Of a stretch of DNA of 64,000 nt, positions 37,492 to 48,660 are shown piece after piece. The position numbers and the translations under genes were made by a program. Where the stretch lies: positions 372,001-436,000 of the forward strand of contig NW_026705328.1 of assembly GCF_029867415.1 (NCBI RefSeq), in the 5' to 3' direction. Below the pieces are notes generated by a model. The model did not search any database. It was not told the origin of the DNA and saw only the letters and a list, made by a program, of their open reading frames with translations. Origin of the DNA: Vicia villosa. Taxonomy: Eukaryota; Streptophyta; Magnoliopsida; Fabales; Fabaceae. Each line of letters opens with the position of its first letter. The stretch's first letter is position 1.

Positions 37492-40400
37492 TTGGAGAAC
37501 TACTTTCCAGAAGATTGTCGTGGGAAGAAAGAGGTGGAGTTCCTTGAGTTGAAGCAAGGAAATGGTACTGTTGCTGTTTATGCTGCTAATTTTCAAGAGC
37601 TTATCAAGTATTGTCCTCACTATAATACTGCTAATGCTGAGAGATCTAAATGCTTGAAGTTTGTGAATGGCTTGAGACATGATATCAAGAAGGCTATTGG
37701 TTACCAACAGATTACCCGTTTTACTGAATTGGTTAACAAGAGTCGGATTTATGATGAGGATAGTAGAGAGAGTGCTTCTCTCTACAAGAGTTTGAAAGGA
37801 AAGAATCAGGATCGTGGGAAACCGTATGATGACAAGAGGAAACAAGCTGGTTTTGGCAAGAAGCCAAGTTGGGGAGGATCTTCTACTTCACCTAAGTGCT
37901 TCAAATGTGGTGTTGAGGGTCATAAAGCTGCGGAGTGCAAGAAGGAGGTTACTACTTGTTTCAAGTGTGGCAAGTATGGTCACATAGCTACTAATTGTAG
38001 AGGTGGTTCGAATGTGACTTGTTTCAACTGTGGAGAGAAAGGCCATGTTAGTACAAAATGCAACAAGCCAAAGAAGGAGCAAGCAAAAGGAAAAGTGTTC
38101 GCATTGTCTGGTGTGGGAGCCACTACTGATGAGAGACTAATCCAAGGTACGTGCTTCATTAATGGTACACCTTTGATTGCTATTATTGATACCGGTGCGA
38201 CACATTCTTTCATTTCCTTGGATTGTGCTAGAAGATTGAATCTTGTATTATCTGACATGCGTAGAAGTATGGTTATTGATACACCTGCTATGGGTTCTGT
38301 TTCTACTTCTTATGTATGTCTGAATTGTCCATTGAGTATCTTTGGTAGAGGTTTTGGGATCGATTTAGTTTGTCTTCCTTTAGAACAACTTGATGTGATT
38401 TTGGGTATGAATTGGTTGGAATTTAATCGTGTGTATATCAACTGTTTTGATAAGACGGTCATCTTTCCTGAGAATTGTGTTAAAGAAGATTTATTCTTGT
38501 CCGCTAAGCAAGTCGACAAATCAGTTCAAGGTGGAGCTGAATTGTTTATGTTGTTAGCGACCTTAGATGTGCGCGAGAAGAGAACCATTGAAGATTTGCC
38601 TATAGTTTGGGAATTTGCGGAGGTATTTCCTGATGATATAATTGATTTACCACCAGAACAAGAAGTTGAGTTTTCGATTGATTTAGTTCCGAGAACTAGT
38701 CCTGTGTCGATGGCTCCATATAGGATGTCCGCTTCAGAGCTGAGAGAGTTGAAGAGTCAACTAGACGAATTGCTTGGGAAGAGATTTATTCATCCTAGTG
38801 TATCTCCGTGGGGTGCACCTGTTCTATTGGTCAAGAAGAAAGAAGGTTCGATGAGATTATATGTTGATTATAGACAATTGAACAAAGTGACGATTAAGAA
38901 CCGATATCCACTTCCGAGAATTGATGACTTGATGGATCAGTTGGTTGGAGCATGTGTATTTAGCAAGATTGATTTGAGGTCTGGGTATCATCAGATTCGT
39001 GTTAGAACTGAAGATATTCAGAAAACTGCTTTTCGAACGAGGTATGGTCATTACGAATATTCTGTGATGCCGTTTGGTGTGACTAATGCACCTGGTGTGT
39101 TCATGGAATATATGAATAAAATCTTTCATGACTACCTGGATAAGTTTGTTGTGGTATTCATTGATGACATCCTGATTTACTCTAAGAGTGAGGAAGAGCA
39201 TGTTGAGCATTTGAGGGTTGTTTTGTCCGTGTTGAAAGAGAAGAAGTTGTTTGCTAGGCTATCTAAATGTGAATTTTGGTTAAGTGAAGTAAGCTTTCAT
39301 GGGCATGTGATTTCAAGTGGAGGCATTTCTGTTGATCCTTCGAAGATAGAAGCTCTATCCCAATGGGAAGCTCCTAAGTCTGTTGCTGAGATTAGAAGTT
39401 TTCTTGGTTTGGCTGGTTATTACAGGAAGTTCATTGAGGGGTTTTCTAAGTTGTCGTTACCGTTGACGCAGTTGACTAGAAAGGGACAAGCCTTTATTTG
39501 GACTTCGCAATGTGAAGAGAATTTCCAAGAACTCCAGAGAAGATTGACTTCTGCTCCCATTTTGATTTTACCGGATCCGTTAGAACCTTTCGTGGTTTAT
39601 TGTGATGCTTCCTTGTTGGGTTTGGGAGGTGTTCTGATGCAAAAAGGACAAGTTGTAGCTTATGCTTCAAGGCAACTCAAGGTTCATGAGAGGAATTATC
39701 CTACACATGATTTGGAGTTAGCAGCTGTGGTATTTGTGTTAAAACTCTGGATACATTATTTGTTTGGATCAAGGTTTGATGTGTTTAGTGATCACAAGAG
39801 CTTGAAGTACTTGTTCGATCAGAAGGAGTTGAATATGAGACAAAGAAGATGGTTAGAGTTCTTGAAGGACTACGATTTTGGTTTAAACTATCACCCTGGT
39901 AAAGCGAATGTTGTAGCCGATGCCTTGAGTCGGAAGTCATTACACATGTCTATGTTCATGGTTCGAGAGTTTGAATTGTTGGAACAATTTAGAGACTTGA
40001 GTTTGTTATGCGAAGAGACTTCTAGTGGTGTGAAGCTTGGTATGTTGAAGCTTACTAGTGGTATTTTGGATGAGATTCGAGAAGGACAGAAATCTGATTT
40101 GGGTTTGGTTGATCGATTCACATTGATTAATCAAGGAAAAGGCGGTGACTTTCGAATTGATGAGAATGGTATTATGAAGTGTCGTGATCGAATTTGTGTT
40201 CCAGATGTTGCGGACTTGAGAAAGAGGATTCTTGAGGAAGGACATAGAAGTGGTTTGGGTATTCATCCGGGCGCTACTAAAATGTATCAAGATCTGAGGA
40301 AAATATTTTGGTGGCAAGGTATGAAGAAGGACATAGCGGAATTTGTGTATTATTGTTTGACTTGTCAAAAGTCAAAGATTGAACGTCAAAAACCGTCTGG

Positions 40401-40776
40401 CTTGATGCAACCGTTATCTATTCCCGAGTGGAAGTGGGATAGTATCTCGATGGATTTTGTTTCAGGTTTGCCGAGAACATCGAGTAATTGTGAGGCAATT
40501 TGGGTAATTGTAGATCGGTTGACTAAATGTGCTCATTTTATTCCGATGAGGATGGATTATTCAATGGAAAGACTTGCTAGGTTATACATCGAGAGAATTG
40601 TGTGCTTGCATGGTATCCCGTCGAGTATTGTTTCGGATAGAGATCCGATGTTCACTTCGAGATTTTGGGAAGGTTTGCAAAGTGCATTAGGTACGAAGTT
40701 GCGTTTGAGCTCAGCGTATCATCCCAAACCAATGGTTAAACGGAGAGGACTATTCAGTCACATGAAGATCTTTTAA
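37492..40776 (+). CDS. Tekay gag C-terminus, protease, RT, RNase H, integrase (1094 codons open)
   Basis: This is the open part of the gag-pol frame; the ATG at 37492 is only the first Met after the second stop. In order: capsid end; three CCHC zinc knuckles (residues ~136, 156, 177); aspartic protease ([12 protein letters not shown], Asp ~233); RT with VFIDDIL (Asp ~558); RNase H starting VYCDAS (Asp ~705), ending ADALSRK; integrase HHCC (H near 917, CLTCQ) and core Asp residues in SMDFVSG and VSDRDPM. Near 40717 the frame is lost by a one-base deletion-type shift just before the catalytic Glu region, and the ORF ends 17 codons later in unrelated residues. The protein would act in cytoplasmic particles and the nucleus. 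As it stands it is a truncated product of a defective element. Confidence 0.9.
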   Translation: MENYFPEDCRGKKEVEFLELKQGNGTVAVYAANFQELIKYCPHYNTANAERSKCLKFVNGLRHDIKKAIGYQQITRFTELVNKSRIYDEDSRESASLYKSLKGKNQDRGKPYDDKRKQAGFGKKPSWGGSSTSPKCFKCGVEGHKAAECKKEVTTCFKCGKYGHIATNCRGGSNVTCFNCGEKGHVSTKCNKPKKEQAKGKVFALSGVGATTDERLIQGTCFINGTPLIAIIDTGATHSFISLDCARRLNLVLSDMRRSMVIDTPAMGSVSTSYVCLNCPLSIFGRGFGIDLVCLPLEQLDVILGMNWLEFNRVYINCFDKTVIFPENCVKEDLFLSAKQVDKSVQGGAELFMLLATLDVREKRTIEDLPIVWEFAEVFPDDIIDLPPEQEVEFSIDLVPRTSPVSMAPYRMSASELRELKSQLDELLGKRFIHPSVSPWGAPVLLVKKKEGSMRLYVDYRQLNKVTIKNRYPLPRIDDLMDQLVGACVFSKIDLRSGYHQIRVRTEDIQKTAFRTRYGHYEYSVMPFGVTNAPGVFMEYMNKIFHDYLDKFVVVFIDDILIYSKSEEEHVEHLRVVLSVLKEKKLFARLSKCEFWLSEVSFHGHVISSGGISVDPSKIEALSQWEAPKSVAEIRSFLGLAGYYRKFIEGFSKLSLPLTQLTRKGQAFIWTSQCEENFQELQRRLTSAPILILPDPLEPFVVYCDASLLGLGGVLMQKGQVVAYASRQLKVHERNYPTHDLELAAVVFVLKLWIHYLFGSRFDVFSDHKSLKYLFDQKELNMRQRRWLEFLKDYDFGLNYHPGKANVVADALSRKSLHMSMFMVREFELLEQFRDLSLLCEETSSGVKLGMLKLTSGILDEIREGQKSDLGLVDRFTLINQGKGGDFRIDENGIMKCRDRICVPDVADLRKRILEEGHRSGLGIHPGATKMYQDLRKIFWWQGMKKDIAEFVYYCLTCQKSKIERQKPSGLMQPLSIPEWKWDSISMDFVSGLPRTSSNCEAIWVIVDRLTKCAHFIPMRMDYSMERLARLYIERIVCLHGIPSSIVSDRDPMFTSRFWEGLQSALGTKLRLSSAYHPKPMVKRRGLFSHMKIF

Positions 40777-41050
40777 GGTCTTGTGTTTTGGAACAAGGAG
40801 GAAATTGGGATAGTTTCTTGTCGTTGATCGAGTTTACTTATAACAACCGTTTCCATTTGAGTATTGGAATGACACCTTTTGAGGCTCTCTATGGTAGGAG
40901 GTGTAGAACTCCTTTGTGTTGGTATGAGTCGGGAGAGAGTGCTGTGGGTGGACCCGAATTAATCCAAGAGACTACGGATAAAATTAAGATGATTCAAGAG
41001 AAGATGAAGGCTTCTCAAAGCCGTCAAAAGAGTTACCATGATAAGAGAAG
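40777..41050 (+). pseudogene. Tekay integrase, middle part in shifted frame
   Basis: After the frameshift, integrase continues in the next frame (FTYNNRFHLSIGMTPFEALYG, then RTPLCWYESGE), reaching SYHDKRR at 41050, where the foldback element is inserted. In this frame a TAA stands at about 40736-40738, where the family usually has glutamine. The piece covers the end of the integrase core and the linker to the C-terminal domain. Confidence 0.87.
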
Positions 41051-41356
41051 GGCTTAAATGCACTTTTCGTCCCTGTAAGTTAGCGAGTTTTTGATTTTCG
41101 TCCCTGTAAGTTAAATTTTTTTGTTTTAGTCCCTATATTTCACTTTCGCGTTCGTTTTAGTCCCTAAAATCAAAATCCGCAGGAAATTTCACAGGAAAAT
41201 CCGCAGGTAACCTGCAGATTTTCCTGCGGATTTTGGCTTTAGGGACTAAACCTCAAGCAAAAAGTAAGATATAGGGACTAAAACAAAAAAAAATAACTTA
41301 CAGGGACGAAAATCAAAAACTCGCTAACTTACAGGGACCAAAAGTGTATTTAAGCC
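41051..41356. mobile_element. 306-bp foldback MITE, Mutator type (9-bp TSD), in Tekay integrase
   Basis: The ends GGCTTAAATGCAC (left) and GTGTATTTAAGCC (right) are inverted repeats, and the two arms of about 150 bases are complementary over most of their length, with GTCCCTGTAAGTTAG occurring twice per arm and a 13-base palindrome GCAGGTAACCTGC near the middle. TAAGAGAAG occurs on both sides (41042-41050, 41357-41365), a 9-bp target-site duplication typical of Mutator-like elements. Removing element plus one copy rejoins the integrase frame; the 315-bp insert keeps the frame number but brings stops. It has no coding capacity. Confidence 0.92.
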
Positions 41357-41365
41357 TAAGAGAAG

Positions 41366-41804
41366 GAAGGCTCTTGAATTCGAGAAGGATGATCATGTGT
41401 TTCTTCGTGTTACGCCAATAACGGGAGTTGGTAGAGCGTTGAAGTCACATAAGTTAACACCGCGTTTTATTGGCCCTTACCAAATTTCGGAAAGGGTGGG
41501 TGAAGTAGCTTATCGGATTGAGTTGCCACCGTCTCTTTCTAATCTCCATGACGTATTTCATGTGTCACAATTGAGGAGATATATTGCGGATCCATCGCAT
41601 GTTGTTCAGTTGGATGATGTTCAAGTAAGAGATAATTTGACGGTTGATACAACACCTATGCGGATTGAGGATCGTGAAGTGAAGAAGCTTCGTGGCAAGG
41701 AAATCGCTTAGGTGAAGGTGGTATGGGGCGGAGTCGCCAATGGCAACATCACTTGGGAACTCGAGGATAAGATGAAGGAATCGTATCCGGAGTTGTTTGT
41801 TTGA
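41366..41804 (+). pseudogene. Tekay integrase C-terminus and chromodomain remnant
   Basis: Downstream of the foldback element the integrase C-terminal region resumes (DHVFLRVTPITG, LTPRFIGPYQI, LHDVFHVSQLRRY). After TAG at 41709-41711 the frame continues for 30 codons with chromodomain character (VKVVWGG, ITWELEDKMK, YPELF) to TGA 41802-41804. In chromoviruses this domain helps direct integration to heterochromatin. The stop would remove it. The TAG sits where glutamine is usual. Confidence 0.87.
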
Positions 41805-41830
41805 GGTAATTTTCGATGCCGAAAATCTTT

Positions 41831-41845
41831 TAAGTTGGGGAGAGT
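41831..41845 (+). promoter_or_regulatory. Polypurine tract of Tekay element
   Basis: TAAGTTGGGGAGAGT immediately precedes the 3' LTR start TGTAACAACCC at 41846. Confidence 0.85.
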
Positions 41846-44574
41846 TGTAACAACCCGTTTTTTTATAGTATTTATTTTATTATAATATTTTATATTTTTT
41901 TATTTTTTTAGTGTGTTAATTAATTATTTAACTATTATGAGATTTAATTATTAATTTAATTAATTAAACTTGAGTGCATTTGTGTTTAATAGAATTAATT
42001 AAGTTATTAGAGAGTTAGATTAATTGGGCCTATTTATTGGAGTTATAAGGAATTAGGGGGTGTTATTAATTTTAAAGCCCAATATAATAAATAAACATAG
42101 TAAGAGAGAAAATAAGGGGAGAAGCATCATTTTCATTTTTCTGCTTTTCAAGAATAGAAGTGGAGGAGAGGAACAAGAAGAGGAAAGTTAGGGTTTTGGA
42201 GGAGAAATCAAGAGGTAAGGGGGAGAATCCCTAATCATTGTGGGCTAGTATAATGGGGTAATTGGTAGATTAACATATTGATATTTGTTCATGGTTGAAT
42301 ATTATGAAATGTGTGTTTTAAATTCTGTTTAGTGTATTAGAACCTGTAGAGAAACTGGAATTTTAAAACTAAAACTTAATGCCGGAAAACAACTACTCTG
42401 TGTTCATGAAAATTGTTTTTAACAAACGAAAATGTAAAAAAAATGTCTTTAGCTACGGGACGAAGCTGTTGTTGTGCTACGTTGAGAAACGTACTCCATC
42501 CATATTGTGTTACTTAGCTGATAACCTCTAATTCTTATTTAAATTTCAAGATGTGAACCAATGTACCTTTTTGATAGAATTGCTGCTACTACTATTCATT
42601 GGCACAAAGAAAAACTGGAATACTTGGTGTTTATATTAACAACGTGGTCGGCTCTCCTCCTTGAGCTTACACGCCACTTTTACCATTCCTGGGCCATGAG
42701 GAAACGTGAAAACACCATTTGGAATGCCCCTTCACTGTAGCGTTTAACTTTATTATATGGAAACTTGAATCAACATTTTTTTTCTATTATTATTAAATGA
42801 ATATATACTTTTTCCATTGTTGACTGTTGCGCAGGGGGGGAAACGTGAACCACTTAAATTTTCTTATGGATAGAATACTTTCCTTGCTGACTAGTTTTTT
42901 CGGTCAAAAGGAAAAATATACTTGTTTCATTAAATGTTCCCCTTATTCACTTATTAGATTGATGATGTTATTTTGTTAAACATCACACGCGAGACCAATC
43001 TATTTTTTTTAGTGATATGAATATTGCTGTATATGGTCTAGTCACTTAAGAGAGGAACGTGAGTACATCATACACAAGTGATGGAAGCGTGGTGAGTATG
43101 TATATATATATATAGTAATTAATAAATGGAGATATTCCTTGATTATTACAAGGGTTGCAACTCCTCTGGGTATTTAAATGGTATATTCATATGGCTTCTT
43201 AGCTTATTTTTTATTTATGAAAAGAATAACTCCTATATAAATGATAAATTATGAATTAGCATGTCATAAATATTAATTATTAGTATTAATTGAAATGTGG
43301 ATTGGAAATTTGCGTGTTGACTACTATATGTGAATAATGCGTATGTGATGAGAATGTTGTGTACAATATTGTGGATAATTCATAGAGTGGATTATTGTGA
43401 TATGCTAGATATTAAGATGGTAGAGATGATCTTAATTACATATGTTTGTTAACATTGTACATACATTCATGTCATGGTGTGCCTTGAAACAAAGGTGGTT
43501 TGCTTTGAAACAAAATCGAGGCTTAGATTCTAGAGTGAATCGGAGGCGGTAGACTATGTGTTTACATTTTGGTGGGCTTTGGTCTTCTCCGGATCGGAAG
43601 CGTGGCTTGGATTCTAGATATTGAATCGGAAAGCGGTGAAACTTTGGGTTCACAATTCGGTACCACATGCATTAGTGTCACATATCTTGCATTGAGTCAC
43701 ATTAAAATTATGCGATAATTGATTATGTGAAGTTGATGTAGTTGTGATATGTGTATGAGTTTGATAGTTGAAACGGGTGAAGTTTGAATACATATTGGAC
43801 AAAATGTGTGAATATGTGATAACTATGACTGTATACTTAATTGAGAATATAATAGTAGAATTGAAATATTATACTATTTAAGCTTGTTGTATACTCGATA
43901 ACATGTGAAATATGTGTTGATTACTATTATCTATTTTATTTTTCATAGTATGACTAATTACTTGAAGTGTTGATGTAACTATTATATTTTGTTATACTTT
44001 CTTCATAATGATTCGTATTCTCACCCTTCTGTTTTAATGTTGCCCTCGTTTGGCGACATGCAGGTTCTGGAGTTTAGTAGCCGCGTGTGCCTAGCCGGAG
44101 GTTCTTCCTTGGTTATTGGAGACTAGGTAGTGAGTCGATGCTCGGGTCATGTAACACTGGGTAGACTAGGTGTATTGAACTCATGTTATATTGCTCATTT
44201 ATTATGCTATGACTTATGAACTTATTTGTTGATTACTTGTTATTTTGAGAGGCTTATAAGCCAAACCTTTTGATTATACTTTATGTTGAATTGAGACTAC
44301 TAGTCGATGTATGATCATGGTATGGGACATGAATCATCATGAATCACACGAGTATCATATTTTCCGCTGTGAATGCATATCCAGGTTAAATTGTGATTTT
44401 ATATTGAGTGTTATTAAAATGACCAGGAGTATTGTGGTGTGTAGATAAAGGCTGACAGTTCTTTTTAAGGTTTTAGTTCTTCTAAAAGCATCGATGTAAC
44501 GCCCTTTTGAATTATATGCATGTTATTCTCTGATTATATGTTACATATTTTGGGGTATAAAAAGGGGTGTTACA
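41846..44574 (+). repeat. Tekay 3' LTR (2729 bp)
   Basis: Pair of the LTR at 34119-36998 with the same ends. It lacks about 70 bp and most of the TA tract, and shows scattered substitutions, so the insertion is not among the youngest here. It is followed by the CATCT duplication. Confidence 0.93.
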
Positions 44575-44579
44575 CATCT

Positions 44580-45700
44580 GGCCAAGCCCTCGAAAGAGGC
44601 TCTGTTTTTGTTGGTGTGTTTACATTTGTGCTTTGCGGCAGGGAGTCACGGTGTAATAAGTCCTATATAGCACTCCGTTAAGTCCTCATGGAAGGCATGT
44701 GGAAAGGGTTAGCAATCAACCCCCGCCCAGTCTCATCGAGTCCGTTCAGTATGCGCATGTTACGCGTTGCTTGCTTCTGAACCTGCACAAGATCTTGTTA
44801 TCGAGTATGTCAAGAAAAGGGTTCATTCAACCGGACCCCTGCCGTTTCTTTAGCTCACGTTGATCGACGTTGACGCTCGGTGTACGCACGCACCGTTTCC
44901 CTTTCAGATCCGTGACGGCTTGGTTGCTGAGAGGGACCCGCTCCTCTTGTCTATTCCCAATCATTTTCGTGAGGTCTAATGTTTGGTTGACTTGGGTGAT
45001 TCGCTCCCCTTGGCTATGGCGGGACTGCTTTTCTACCACTCGGCCAGTGCTGTTGGTTTTGTTTGCTTTACGAGCGGAGCTCGTTTGTGTGATACTCTTG
45101 TTTGCTTTGGCCTTTTTCCCCATAGGTTGCTAGTTTAGTTTAGACTTGTATCATTTGTATGATAACATTAGGTAGCAAGCTTTCCCCCTTAGCTTAGGTC
45201 TTCCTCATGCATTCTTTAAAACACAAACCACACTCTTTGATTTTCTTTTCTTAAAAGCTTGTTATATCCGCTCCATTCCCAAGCCTAAGCCTCCAAAGGT
45301 CGAGTAGCGGGGTGTGAATGTAACTTGTTCACCTAAAAAACACAAAACAAACAAAAATTAGTTAGCCAAGCTACGGTAGCTCTGATTCTGCAAAACAGAT
45401 ACATAGGCAGCGGGGTAGGGCCCGTGCGAGCATAATCCTTTCTTTTCCCTACATTCTGCATTCATTTTAGTCCAGATTAGCGTAGATTTGTCACACACCC
45501 ATAGATTTAGACACAGACGTGGATACCATCGAGTACGATGGGCGCGAGGGGTGCTAGCACCTTCCCCTCGTGTAACCGACTCCCTTACCTTTTTTATCTG
45601 GTCGTGAGACCGTTGTTTTGTTTTGTGGTTTGCTGGCATTCCCTTCCTTTTCAGGATAAATATGTTAGTGGCGACTCTGTTAATTTTCACGGTAGCGACG
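44580..45700 (+). repeat. Element D Ogre-like 3' LTR, right part
   Basis: Resumes after the CATCT duplication. The last ~200 bases align with the sense 3' end of the minus-strand LTR: GTGGATACCATCGAGTACGA, the hairpin at 45545-45570, GTAACCGACTCCC, and GTGGCGACTCTGTT. The minus-strand LTR ends ...GTGCGACA and this one ...GTAGCGACG at 45700, which I take as the LTR end with its last base changed. The sequence then switches to Tat gag; CCTAC (45701-45705) would be the right target-site duplication. ORFs at 44870-45133 and 45358-45690 are chance frames. Confidence 0.75.
45545..45570 (+). terminator. Hairpin near 3' end of element D LTR
   Basis: CGAGGGG (45545-45551) pairs perfectly with CCCCTCG (45564-45570); the loop region also contains the 12-base palindrome GGTGCTAGCACC. 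Homologous to the hairpins at 13092 and 14116. Confidence 0.5.
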
Positions 45701-47231
45701 CCTACTTACACTCAACCTGGTACGGCGACATTTTCGCCTAACGCCGGTTCAGTAGGTCGAAGTGTACAAAACCCAGGACCATCAAGCCAAATGCCTACCT
45801 TAACTACAAATAATCAAGCAGCATTTAGGCATGAGATGGATGCAAGAAATCACGATATGGTGGGTGTCCTTGCTCGAGAAATGGATTTTTTCGCCCATAA
45901 TAACAAACATTTCCAGGACTAACCAGGATAATATAGAAACATACCAAAAGATATCTTCACAAATAGGACGTATGGCAGATTTCTTTGGAGCCCCTCAAAC
46001 ATCTACTAGACGAAGGAATAACCAGGCTACCGTTCGAGAAGATGAACCAATCTTGTCACTTGTTCAAGATTTAGTTCAGCCACCTAGGCAAAGACCCGGT
46101 GAAATAAATCAAGTGATAGATTTAGAAAATCAGAACCAAAGGACCAATACTAGTCAACAAGAAGTTCTCGAAGAACAACCTAGGTTAGTCGTAGTTAATA
46201 GGGACCAACATCCAGATGAAGTATTGCACAGGGTTAGGAGAGACAATATGGTGACAGAAAACAACCTAACCACCCTGGTAGAAAGAATTATGGCCAATAA
46301 TGGCCTTAATATTGGACTTCGACGTCTAAATTACACTTCCCCTATAGCGGAGTATATTCTGCAGACTGAACTACCAAGGGGTACCAAAGTACCCAAATTT
46401 ACAAAATTTTTAGGGGATACTAATGAATCGACTGTGGAACACATAGCCTGATATTTGACAGAGGCTGGTGATTTAGCGGGCAACAAAAATTTGAGAATTA
46501 AATATTTCCCTAGTTTGCTAACAAAAAATGCTTTCACATGGTTCACTGCCTTTCCTCCAAATTCCATAGATGCTTGGGCACACTTGGAGAGGATGTTCCA
46601 TGAACAATTCTACATGGGACAAACCAAGATTAGTTTGAAAGAATTGGCTAGCATTAAGAGGAAATTCACAGAGCCTATAGATAACTACTTGAATAGGTTC
46701 CGTTTATTGAAATCAAGATGCTTCACAGTTGTTATGGAACATGAATTAGTCGAAATGGCTACAGGAAGTTTGGACTATTCAATTAGAAAGAAACTGGATA
46801 CTCAATATTTGAGAGATATGGCCCAGTTGGCAGATAGAGTTCGACAAGTCGAACGATTGAAAGCTGAGAAGGCCATAGCGAATAAGAATTATAAGAAGGA
46901 GAGAGTAGTATATATTGAGGCTGAAGATGCTGAAGGTGAAACCTTCGAAGATTCATACAATTTCAAAGAAGTCGAAATAGACTTAGCTGAATTAAAAGAA
47001 GCACCTCCATACTCTTGTAAACTACTTACCCCCTCTAATGGGAAAAATCATGTCAAAAATGACAAGAATGATAAATTCCCAAAGAACACATACACTTTTG
47101 ACATCACTAAATGTGACAAAATCTTTGATTTACTAGTAAAAAATGGCCAGATGATAGTGCCTCCCAATTCCAAAGTTCCCCCGTTGGAACAACGGAAGAA
47201 CGAGGTTTTTGTAAATATCATGGATTTTTAG
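45701..47231 (+). pseudogene. Tat-clade gag, N-terminus missing, several breaks
   Basis: The reading frame begins directly at the element D LTR boundary with PTYTQPGTATFSPNAG, clearly related to PTYTTTNPTAFSPN at the window's right end (63913 on). Near 45915 the gag frame shifts; from there the second frame encodes SSQIGRMADFF, TELPRGTKVPKF, then TGA 46449-46451, then the capsid core (IKYFPSLLTKNAFTWF, AWAHLERMFHEQFY, ELASIKRKFTEPIDNYLNRF). The frame is lost again near 47205, before the zinc-knuckle region. The style matches Tat/Athila-group gag proteins. The missing N-terminus is explained by element D inserted in it. Confidence 0.85.
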
Positions 47232-47467
47232 GCCATAAAATCTCACAATGCTTTCTTTTCAGGGATCTAATTCAGAATGCTATCAAGGATGGTCGTTTGA
47301 AGTTCGCTGATAAAGGAAAGAACAACATGAAGGTCGATACTGATCCCCTCAATATCGCTGACACCAACTATGCTGAACCAGTCGACATCAATATGGTGGA
47401 TGTGTCTGAGCTGACATCGCAGAATGGGAGACGATTTTGGCAGGAAATTAGACTACTGAGAGCCTAA
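47190..47467 (+). pseudogene. Tat gag C-terminus with zinc-knuckle-like motif, shifted frame
   Basis: After a frameshift near 47205 the next frame reads CKYHGFLGHKISQCFLFRD, a CCHC-like motif typical of Tat gag ends, then LIQNAIKDGRLKFADK and an acidic tail, reaching TAA at 47465-47467. A further frame change there joins the following segment. Confidence 0.8.
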
Positions 47468-48175
47468 GCAACAATGTAGTCTTCAATATTGATGTTGAAG
47501 AGTCATTCGAGTCAAAGGCCACTGAAGGTCTTAAGGAGAAAACTAGTGAGGCCACTGAAAACCTCAGGATGAAGCTCCAACAGATAAGAATTTCTGAAGT
47601 TCCCCCATCAGGAGTCAATATGGTGAACGTTGGGCAACCTTTATCTGTAATCGAGGAACTAGAGAAATGTCTGGTGAAAGAAAGAGAAAAAGGAAACTAT
47701 GGAAATCCACGAGCAAATGAAAGCTTGAAAGATTATCTCTGGAGGTGCCACGAGAAAAATGTTGGACGAATGCTAATGTGTCCAAGGTGCTCGATTATGC
47801 TGAATCGAAGGGTCCAAGCTAACTATGAAAGGGCCCAACAAAACAAGATGCAGGGGGACTGGAGGCAACGAAATCAGTTGCTGAAGGCTTACCCAAGGCC
47901 TGGAGAAAGTATTGTGAGTTTCTTGGTTCGATGTCACAAGGCAAAGACTGAAATCATTATGTGTCCCAGGTGTGGTGCAGTATATGGTAATCTGATGGCG
48001 GAATCATTCGAAAGGATATTATTCTCTACACGTTGGGATGTTCAAGGAGTCAATCCCAACATGTACGTGTTCGACAATCGAACACCATCAAGAAGGCCTG
48101 ATAGCCCTCATCCCAAGGCTCGCAGAGTGACATTCAAACTCCCCGCAGAAGTACCCACAGATAGATGGACACAAG
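47468..48175 (+). pseudogene. Tat segment between gag and protease with duplicated Cys/His module
   Basis: One open frame from about 47454 to the SIRE insertion at 48175, continuing in frame at 55853 beyond it. It holds two similar blocks: LKDYLWRCHEKNVGRMLMCP (about 47728-47787, then RC...YERAQ) and SFLVRCHKAKTEIIMCPRC (about 47917-47973, then SFER). Both share RCH, 7-8 residues, MCPRC, then an aromatic-ER motif: a possible C-H-C-C metal site, duplicated in tandem. I do not recognise the domain. The tail is basic and proline-rich. The position, before the protease at 56320, suggests a nucleic-acid-binding addition to gag, by inference only. Confidence 0.65.
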
Positions 48176-48370
48176 TGTGAATACAAGATTACACTCAAAG
48201 ATGTTTTTGATTCATGGCAAACTCAAATAAGCATTCAAACAACAAGGCGGAAGCAGAAAACTCAAAGAAAAGCAAGCATTGATCACTCATGATAGTACAG
48301 GATGATCTATTATGCTTATAGGTTGACTCAACACAAGCAAAACAAGAAGAATGCAGAAAAGCAGCAGTTA

Positions 48371-48594
48371 GGTCGACCTACTGTCAACCTAGGTCGACCT
48401 AAAATGAAGAAAAATCCATATACCTCTGCTAGGTCGACCTACACAACAACTAGGTCGACCTAATCTGAGAAAATGTCCCCAGAATGCATTTGAAGAAGAT
48501 TCTGGTCGACCTACTCCTTAAACAGGTCGACCTAACTGGGAGCAAAATTCTGCAAGCTCTGCTAGGTCGACCTAAGCACTACAAGAGGTCGACC
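48371..48594 (+). promoter_or_regulatory. Cluster of four phased GGTCGACC palindrome pairs upstream of TATA
   Basis: GGTCGACC starts at 48371/48392, 48432/48453, 48504/48525 and 48565/48587, i.e. within-pair distances 21, 21, 21 and 22. Most sites extend to TAGGTCGACCTA. Spacer sequences inside pairs are unlike each other, while their length is fixed. The cluster ends about 60 bases before TATATATT. A dimer-binding enhancer with sites on one helix face is the natural reading; no factor is known to me. Confidence 0.75.
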
Positions 48595-48652
48595 TAACTG
48601 ATCAAGAATGCCAAAAATTCTGTTTCTCTCATCTCCAACTGTTAAGCTATCA

Positions 48653-48660
48653 TATATATT
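48653..48660 (+). promoter_or_regulatory. Possible TATA box of SIRE LTR
   Basis: TATATATT in CTATCATATATATTGTC, just downstream of the palindrome cluster. Also at about 54841 in the 3' LTR. Confidence 0.45.
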
